Below, piece after piece: positions 59,501-64,000 of a stretch of DNA of 64,000 nucleotides (the first letter of the stretch is position 1; the number at the start of each line of letters is the position of its first letter). The stretch comes from Siderastrea siderea. Taxonomy: Eukaryota; Cnidaria; Anthozoa; Scleractinia; Rhizangiidae. The notes below the pieces were generated by a model. That model made no database searches, was not told where the DNA came from, and was given only the letters and a program-made list of their open reading frames with translations. The stretch is from NCBI GenBank assembly GCA_964030785.1, contig OZ034969.1, positions 69,919,162-69,983,161 of the forward strand, given 5' to 3'. The translations under genes were made by a program, and so were the position numbers.

Positions 59501-59842
59501 GCTATCATTATCCCTGTTCACAACCTCCAACCTGGACTGAGGGCCAGTGAATTGCACTTAGTCTGGTCATTCCAACCTGTATAGCTTGGGTGGCCCTACA
59601 GGGAGAACATCCTCCTGCTAGCATACAATCATGTACTTGTAGCTCCAGTATGCCTCCGACAGCTCTTCCCCAACCACAACAAGCTGGTTGATCACCAGGA
59701 GCCTTGCATGTTTTAGATAGCAGGATATACACAACTTACAGATCGGCGTACTTACCGTTTGACCATATGCAAACACAGTGGCATTATAGCCCTCCATGCA
59801 GCTCTTAACAAGGGGCTCCACACATTTGTCATAAACATCTGC
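31129..59842 (-). CDS. KIF7/KIF27-type kinesin (Costal2 family), 5' end not in window
   Basis: Microtubule motor-like protein; in the family, KIF7/Costal2 organises Hedgehog signalling at the cilium or microtubules and KIF27 acts in motile cilia. Twenty-six exons on the minus strand join in phase and give 1292 codons plus stop. Missing are roughly the first 70-80 residues of the motor. Order: motor core, neck resembling KIF27 ([14 protein letters not shown]), long coiled coils, and the KIF7/27-specific segment [20 protein letters not shown] with [14 protein letters not shown] and [10 protein letters not shown]. The C-terminal motif [11 protein letters not shown] follows. A single pre-duplication orthologue of vertebrate KIF7 and KIF27 is likely. 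The intron between 39894 and 34412 contains an antisense LTR retrotransposon. Exon coordinates are given in the three block entries. The gene is tail to tail with the glutamate receptor gene. Confidence 0.9.
32259..34031. mobile_element. TTAA-flanked 1.8 kb inverted-repeat element, GGTGGTACAATTGG ends
   Basis: Perfect 19 bp inverted ends (GGTGGTACAATTGGCTAAA at 32259-32277 and its reverse complement at 34013-34031), flanked by TTAA at 32255-32258 and 34032-34035. It is 1773 bp long without a recognisable transposase. It lies in the kinesin intron between exons 34327-34412 and 32014-32132, starting about 125 bp from the acceptor of the latter. It shares the TTAA-GGTG tip with 18455-19095. Confidence 0.85.
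34741..34907 (+). repeat. Left LTR
   Basis: A 167 bp terminal repeat that starts TG and ends CA. It differs from the right copy by G/A near 34821 and C/T near 34889. Confidence 0.95.
34908..34920 (+). promoter_or_regulatory. Primer-binding site, tRNA-Leu type
   Basis: TGGTGTCAGGAGT directly follows the LTR and is complementary to the 3' end of a tRNA-Leu(CAG) (ACTCCTGACA plus CCA). This would prime minus-strand DNA synthesis. Confidence 0.8.
34949..39094 (+). pseudogene. Retrotransposon gag-pol polyprotein with one in-frame stop
   Basis: One continuous frame from ATG 34949 to the stop at 39092-39094, broken only by a TGA at 37553-37555. Before the stop: a gag part, a CCHC zinc knuckle ([14 protein letters not shown], from about residue 263), a protease with DTGA (Asp333), a reverse transcriptase with catalytic Asp578 and an ADD motif (Asp640-Asp641), and RNase H (Asp793). 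After the stop, in the same frame: the rest of RNase H, an integrase zinc region, the D,D35E core (Asp196, Asp249, Glu285 counted from the ATG at 37580) and a GPY/F-like basic C-terminus. The stop falls in RNase H. It could be a recent inactivating change, a suppressed stop or an assembly error. Confidence 0.93.
39174..39184 (+). promoter_or_regulatory. Polypurine tract of the retrotransposon
   Basis: AAGAGGGAAGG immediately before the right LTR, in the position of the plus-strand primer. Confidence 0.85.
39185..39351 (+). repeat. Right LTR
   Basis: The 167 bp partner of the left LTR, followed directly by the GTAAC target duplication. Confidence 0.95.
39894..53317 (-). CDS. Coiled-coil and family-specific exons of the KIF7/27-like gene
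   Basis: Fifteen exons: 53214-53317, 52099-52321, 51291-51501, 50224-50333, 49434-49573, 48898-49000, 48224-48402, 47204-47468, 46576-46871, 45264-45465, 44628-44700, 44059-44200, 42832-43084, 41961-42139, 39894-40110. Most are heptad-rich (for example [19 protein letters not shown] and [17 protein letters not shown]). The exon at 49434-49573 is acidic ([18 protein letters not shown]) and precedes a short basic stretch ([11 protein letters not shown]). Exons 45264-45465 to 41961-42139 align in order with the best conserved C-terminal half of vertebrate KIF7. For 45264-45465 the downstream donor (gtaaag) was chosen over an earlier one because it keeps the RSSQ-x4-DI spacing of KIF7. Confidence 0.9.
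40227..41065. mobile_element. Inverted-repeat element with TTGTTTACCATTTACA ends
   Basis: About 0.84 kb with inverted tips TTGTTTACCATTTACA (40228 on) and TGTAAATGGTAAACAA (to 41065), flanked by CCTTTG on both sides (40221-40226 and 41066-41071). Inside, fragments of the same motif recur (TTACCATTTGC, GGTAAGCAAATTTCCG). A SINE 3' end is inserted at 40562-40680. It lies in the kinesin intron between 41961-42139 and 39894-40110. Confidence 0.65.
40562..40680 (-). mobile_element. SINE 3' end with ATT-rich tail
   Basis: On the minus strand it reads gtgtccccaattagcgccct, then acttgacacgtgaataaag, then a tail of ATT/GTT units. This is a retroposon 3' end; the promoter half is missing. Confidence 0.5.
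41463..41725 (+). mobile_element. Degenerate SINE body, same family as 43519-43905
   Basis: The segment ggtgggggtggccctgtaat, followed by ggactagctttccatccggg, matches the 43519-43905 copy (gtgctgggggtaaccctgcg, ggactagcatcccatccagg). Its tRNA-like head is not recognisable. Confidence 0.45.
42530..42698. mobile_element. GC-rich inverted-repeat element, intact copy
   Basis: Related to 13627-13980: atacgagcagtctttcctta and aggatagtcgagcg on the left, cgcgttggactatccgcgag on the right in inverted orientation. An inner palindrome (cggctgccgcg ... cgcggcagccg) lies between. It lies in the kinesin intron between 42832-43084 and 41961-42139. Confidence 0.6.
43519..43905 (+). mobile_element. tRNA-derived SINE with an insertion between A and B boxes
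   Basis: An A-box-like gcgcggtggtgtagaggtca and a B-box-like ggtcggtaattcgacgccc are separated by an extra AT-rich segment (about 43559-43635) carrying tatagcgctt ... aagcgctttaca. The body continues through ggactagcatcccatcc and a G-run. It resembles other dispersed copies in this window. Confidence 0.55.
46024..46470. mobile_element. Inverted-repeat element enclosing a tRNA-like promoter
   Basis: Inverted tips of about 32 bp (left ATTTCCCTTTCGTAAACGGT then CGTTGCCATTTTT; right the reverse complement at about 46436-46470). Inside, on the plus strand at 46302-46373, are an A-box-like tggcagtgtagtggtaagag and a B-box ggttcgattcc at tRNA spacing. Either a SINE jumped into a MITE or the element carries its own pol III promoter. 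It lies in the kinesin intron between 46576-46871 and 45264-45465. Confidence 0.65.
47517..47569. repeat. ATTA/ATTT microsatellite
   Basis: Tandem ttaa then ttta units of about 50 bp in a kinesin intron. Confidence 0.9.
48551..48590. repeat. Short tandem repeat, unit of about 12 bp
   Basis: Three consecutive copies of atggcgatttt with a t-run, in a kinesin intron. Confidence 0.8.
51616..51905 (-). mobile_element. Full-length tRNA-derived SINE with ATTT tail
   Basis: On the minus strand: a tRNA-like head with an A-box (ggtgcagttgtgagagcact) and B-box (gggttcgattcccgg), then a body of about 150 bp and a 3' tail of ATTT units (51616-51645). The order head, body, simple-repeat tail is the SINE layout. 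It lies in the kinesin intron between 52099-52321 and 51291-51501. Confidence 0.8.
53590..53712 (-). mobile_element. tRNA-like SINE (GAGTCTCCCAGTAGCTCAG type)
   Basis: On the minus strand the segment GAGTCTC...GGGACTC forms a 7 bp acceptor-like stem around an A-box (AGTAGCTCAGTGG) and a B-box (GGTTCGATCCC). The anticodon loop is several bases too long, and a SINE-like extension follows the tRNA part (cagatattttcttgttccac). It is therefore called a tRNA-derived SINE, not a tRNA gene. Confidence 0.65.
54582..59842 (-). CDS. Kinesin motor-domain exons of the KIF7/27-like gene
   Basis: Eight exons: 59756-59842, 58956-59063, 57754-57889, 57149-57295, 56812-56877, 56121-56290, 55344-55493, 54582-54662. 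They encode [12 protein letters not shown]...VFAYGQT, then the P-loop [10 protein letters not shown], an alpha-2/loop-5 region, and [14 protein letters not shown]. Switch I is [13 protein letters not shown]; an insert with an acidic EEELDSEKK stretch precedes switch [14 protein letters not shown]. Then follow [35 protein letters not shown] and [17 protein letters not shown]. All nucleotide-binding motifs are canonical, so ATP hydrolysis is expected. The exon upstream of 59842, coding the first beta-strands, was not found in 59843-64000. Confidence 0.93.
55740..55932. repeat. Imperfect 24 bp tandem repeat, about eight units
   Basis: Units of the form GGGCCATTTTTTGGAAA plus an A-rich spacer repeat about eight times, with unit lengths of about 22-25 bp and substitutions. 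It lies in the kinesin intron between two motor exons. Three overlapping minus-strand frames remain open through it because the unit has no stop codon; they are not genes. Confidence 0.85.
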
Positions 59843-61793
59843 CTGTAGACACAGAGAAACTCATTGTTAAAAACATTGTTGAGCACAGGTAGTGTTATGT
59901 GTACCTTGGGGCTGGTACTGCAATTCAAATCCAAGATGGCACTGACCACTTACAATCATAAAGGTGATAGCCATGAGTTCCTGACATCCCCACTTCACCC
60001 TGACCCATACAACTGCAACTAATACAAAAGCTCAACAGAAGAAAACAAAAACTACACCAGCAGCATTATACAAATAGCAGCAGTAAAGAAACTTATAAGA
60101 AATAGTGTGATCAAAGAAATATAAGGGTGCTGGACTGGAAGTGTGAATACCTCAAGTTTAAGTCACATTGAATCTGAGCAGAGACCATCTGGAATACCCC
60201 ACTACATGAATCTTGAAGTGAGACTCACTTTCCTTGGATGACATTTCCCAGTTTTTCACCCCCATTACAACTTCAGCCCGATTTAAGTGTGTCATTGTTA
60301 AATAGGCTATACTGCTGGATGAAGGCTCAGTTTATTCCTTTGGGCATCCCTTTCGGCAGCTAGTGAAAGCGTGTCGAGTAAGTTCGGTCTCATTCGTTTA
60401 GAAAAAGGTGAGATCTTTTGGAGGAAGACCTTGACACTTTTCATTGAACTTCAAAGGACCAAACACAATAGCACAATTAAGTCTCCTTGAGCGGCAGAGT
60501 TGCGAACAAATCCTTTTGTTCTTGAAGTGTGAATAAACTTACAGGCCATTTATAGGGTGCGGAAAAAAATAAAAAATTATGCGGGAATTCTCAGGCATAT
60601 TATGCGGAAGAATATGTTGATTACGCGGAAAACACGTTGGATTATGCGGAAATTTAAATAATTTATAACATTGATAATTGTGTCTTTTCACAGTTTTTTT
60701 TGTTATCTAAACTGCTTAGTGAGGTTCCTTCTTCTTCTTCGTCTCTTTAAATTAATCCTTACTATAAACTTAAACCACAAGATGATTCTTTGAGACAACG
60801 AACAAGCAAAAGAAGACAACATGTTCAAGTTTCCTCGAACAAATACTGGTCAAATGCAGTTTCCTTTCAATTGCTGTTATTTGCTGAAATGTCACTACTT
60901 TTTGTTCAATAGAAATGAGTGTAAGAAATTTATAAAACTAGTATCCAGGCTCATCGCCAAAAGACGCATGGAACGCCTGGAGGTTAAAAATTGCTCGTGA
61001 ATGAAACAGCGTGTTTTCCTCAATGTTTAGGAGGAAAACTGCTTCAATTAATAACCAATCTCTTTGGCTTTTATATTAACTTTGTGAGGATGAAAAGCAG
61101 CTGCTTTATCACCAATATTTCTTTCTTTCCCCTTCCCAGCATTCCCCGCACGCTTTAATTTTTCTTCTTCCCAGCCTCCGCGCGCCGCGGGTATATTTTT
61201 CCCAAGGCCCGACTGTAGGAGGCCTCTGCGGAGGAGAGAGCCCTGAACTTAAGAGAATCACTGCACACGTTTCGTGGATTTAATTTTTTTCGCAAACTGT
61301 TAACGACTTTTATTTTCACTCAAAACATTACAGCATTCTGAGAGCTTTAAAAAGAGATCTTAAACAAGATATTTTGATTACTGTTAGCCGAAATACGTTT
61401 TCATTCACTCAGCACAGGTGGTAAATCGAACTGCCTAGTAACTTACGCGTGTAAACATTTCGCTATTAAGATGCGTGATGAATTGAAGCGTGACTTCAGT
61501 TGAGCTGAAAAAAGAAAAATTTCCTTCTGTTGAAAGAGCAGTTAATTGTTTGGGTCATAAACAGATTCAAATGAGGTTTTTAATCGCTTTAAGCAAGTCA
61601 AGTGGTGGTTTCTTTCCTGCAAAGTAGACTAATTTACGGTGAGCCGCCTCGCTCAAAGGTATATTCTTTTTAAAGCAGAGCAAATAAAACCATGTTGTGT
61701 AATATTATTGTGAACACATTCTGATCGCTTCAAAAAATATCTTCATGGCATTTACTTTGTTTTGAGGCCACAGAGCATTAATTACGGGCTCTT

Positions 61794-61924
<131 letters not shown>

Positions 61925-62660
61925 TTTATTAAAAATTACATCGCAGCCACCAGGCTGAATTACGTAATTATTTACAAGTCAATAAAAAAGATCTATAAGA
62001 CTATGATAATATTAATAGGCATAATCTAATTTTAAAAGGATAATAATAACAATGTTTCTAACCATAAAATGTAAATATTGAAAAAAAAAGAACTATATAC
62101 ATAACCATTAAAATATATCACTATAGTACAAAGCTTTAAAAAGGTATAAAATGTAGTAGGCATCTACAACGTTGCCTATGCCGCGCAAAACGGTATGAAC
62201 GATTTGAGATACCTTTTGGTATTGATCTGAGGAAGCTGATATTTTCTAGCTGTTCTAAAATTGTAGCAGGACGTATTAGGTTCCAGTAAAAGGTGGCGAA
62301 GTTTGTGTTGACTATCTTCCTCTATTGAGCTAAACAGCTTCATACACAGTTCCTCTCTCCTCGCACAAAGGGTTGTTAGCCGTGCGCTCTCTAATGCTTC
62401 ATTATAGTGTAGATCTGGGAAGATGATTCTCAGGGCACGTTTTTGGATCCTCTCGATATCATCGGACAAATACTGTGGTAGGCTTGAGTGGAAAGTCTGG
62501 CAAACGTATTCTAAGATGGACCTTGTACATGTGCAATAAAACTGGATTAAAGATTTCACATCTAGATCAGTGCGCTTAAGCAGCCTTAATAAATAAAGAC
62601 GCTTGGAAGCTTTTAATACTATGTTGTTAACATGCGCATTCCTAATTGTGTGCGAATTTT
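61925..62660 (-). mobile_element. 5'-truncated non-LTR retrotransposon (LINE), C-terminal reverse transcriptase part
   Basis: An open frame ending at 62176 and readable back to about 62653 encodes the C-terminal end of a LINE reverse transcriptase: KRLYLLRLLKR, then YVCQTFHSSLPQYLSDDIE and RIQKRALRIIFP, ending in an RREELCMKLF helix. This is typical of CR1/RTE-like elements. A 250 bp 3' UTR and a TATC repeat tail follow on the minus strand. Truncation at the 5' side is the usual dead-on-arrival form. Confidence 0.8.
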
Positions 62661-63000
62661 AGAATAACTTAAACATTTGTAAACTCATTCTTTTGCTTAA
62701 AAAATATTTCATCGTCTGTGATTTGTTGTCTTTCACTGCCGTGAATTTTAATTTTATGTTGAGTGACAATAGATCAAGTGGCACAATAGATTTGTCTTGG
62801 GGGTTTTATTCCTAGTACCGGCTGAAAACAAAAGAAATAGTTCTCACCTACATCTGTCACCTAGCGTGACAGAAACATAAACATGATCGTGAATACTTTC
62901 GTGATTTTGATAACTTGTTTACGTGGTTCAAGATAACTCCAACATAAAGCACGCATTTGAATCAAAACTTGAAAGAAGAGATCATTGTTATGATTCAAAA

Positions 63001-63200
63001 NNNNNNNNNNNNNNNNNNNNNNNNNNNNNNNNNNNNNNNNNNNNNNNNNNNNNNNNNNNNNNNNNNNNNNNNNNNNNNNNNNNNNNNNNNNNNNNNNNNN
63101 NNNNNNNNNNNNNNNNNNNNNNNNNNNNNNNNNNNNNNNNNNNNNNNNNNNNNNNNNNNNNNNNNNNNNNNNNNNNNNNNNNNNNNNNNNNNNNNNNNNN
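63001..63200. other. Assembly gap (200 N)
   Basis: Exactly 200 undetermined bases, a standard-size placeholder, so the true length is unknown. Open frames crossing it are meaningless. Confidence 0.99.
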
Positions 63201-63202
63201 AA

Positions 63203-63328
63203 CTTTTTACATTTATGTAAGCCATTCATACATCGTCTCTAATTTTATTTACGCACGTAAAGCCAGTTTTTTACGTAAGCCATTCATACATGGTCTCTAA
63301 TTTTATTCACGCACATAAAGCCAGTGAA
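63203..63328. repeat. Tandem duplication, unit about 61 bp
   Basis: Two nearly identical copies of gtaagccattcatac...gtctctaattttat...gcacgtaaagccagt stand next to each other, adjoining the N gap. The gap may therefore hide more copies of the same tandem array. Confidence 0.8.
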
Positions 63329-63914
63329 ATTCACGCCCGCACACACGTAAAATTTACACAACAGTGGAATTAAATCAACCTTAACACTTTGGGGTCGAGT
63401 TGACAAGTGGCTTAAGTTCCCAGTTAAGCGATGGCGTGCAAGGTTTTTACATATTAATTGAAGGCGCTTATAAAATGGGAACTAATTTTTCATCATTATT
63501 TCAGTCTTATCTAGAAACCTTTCTTTGTTCAATTGTTTTCTGTAGTCACAACCAAAATTGGAACTGTGAGGGAGATGTCACAGTTAAAGAAGAATGCAAC
63601 AGCCAACTGCCATTAAAGTTAATTATTTAACACAGATACTAAGGTCAGACCTTTACAGATGATTCTCCGAACCTTGTACGCAAGAGAACTCGCTATTGTT
63701 GCGCAGTTTGGAAAATATTAATTCATGTTTGAAGAAAATGGAACATTGATTTGGAGTCACTGTTAACTAAACACCAATATTTCAGTAACTTTAGAGAATA
63801 ACTATTTCCCCTCATGCCTTTGAAGACTAGCTAAGAGCTGATGAGTGCCTTACAATGCAACAAAATATTTGTTGTAAGAAGTCCTGAGGTGTCCACGAGA
63901 CATAACAAGGAGTA

Positions 63915-64000
63915 CCGTATTTTCCCAGTTAACGCCGGGGGCGTTTATGTAAAACTCGGGCTCGTAGACCCGATGTCACAGCGGTTTCGGACACCCCCGC
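63915..64000. mobile_element. Left end of a MITE cut by the window edge
   Basis: The sequence taccgtattttcccagttaa followed by cgccgggggcgtttatg resembles the tip of a dispersed DNA-transposon family common in invertebrates. The partner end is not in the window. Confidence 0.35.

Noticed and set aside
62861..63300. Open frames crossing the undetermined bases
   Set aside because: They depend on 200 N and have no coding evidence.

Overview
This is a 64 kb piece of a metazoan nuclear genome with spliced genes, long AT-rich introns and many short inverted-repeat transposons and tRNA-derived SINEs. The gene complement (ACTL6-type actin-related protein, a CCCH zinc finger protein, an NMDA-like glutamate receptor, a single KIF7/KIF27-type kinesin) and the repeat style suggest a cnidarian, probably a stony coral. 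This is inferred from reading; no database search was possible.

Layout. 1-5582, minus strand: 5' two thirds of an ACTL6A/BAF53-like gene, running off the left edge. 5792-13577, plus strand: a three-finger CCCH protein of the ZC3H4/6/8 family. These two genes are head to head, 209 bp apart, so they probably share a bidirectional promoter. 13578-16915: intergenic, full of nested MITEs. 16916-29014, plus: a complete seven-exon NMDA-type ionotropic glutamate receptor-like gene (1025 codons, frame intact across all junctions). 29015-31128: intergenic between two convergent genes. 31129-59842, minus: 26 exons of a KIF7/KIF27 (Costal2-type) kinesin; 1292 codons are in frame and only the first part of the motor is outside the window or unrecognised. 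The intron before its last three exons carries a 4.6 kb Ty3/Gypsy LTR retrotransposon on the plus strand (34741-39351), with 5 bp target duplications and LTRs differing at two positions, inserted in an older fold-back MITE. 59843-64000: probably first-intron or upstream sequence of the kinesin, with a LINE 3' end and its GATA-repeat tail, a 200 bp assembly gap and a tandem duplication.

The most unusual items are: (1) the zinc finger gene has a GC-AG intron immediately followed by an intron with exact U12-type donor and branch-point sequences whose frame-preserving ends are AT-AA; (2) the NMDA-like receptor keeps ligand-site residues but has a changed pore N-site and a changed M3 gate motif; (3) several well-delimited mobile elements with readable target-site duplications, including a 175 bp MITE with perfect 20 bp inverted repeats and a perfect 9 bp duplication, TTAA-flanked elements of two kinds, and a SINE-like tRNA promoter enclosed in a terminal-inverted-repeat element.

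Exon borders were placed by hand from splice signals, reading-frame phase and family conservation; all junction phases were checked by length arithmetic. No true tRNA, rRNA or CRISPR was found.
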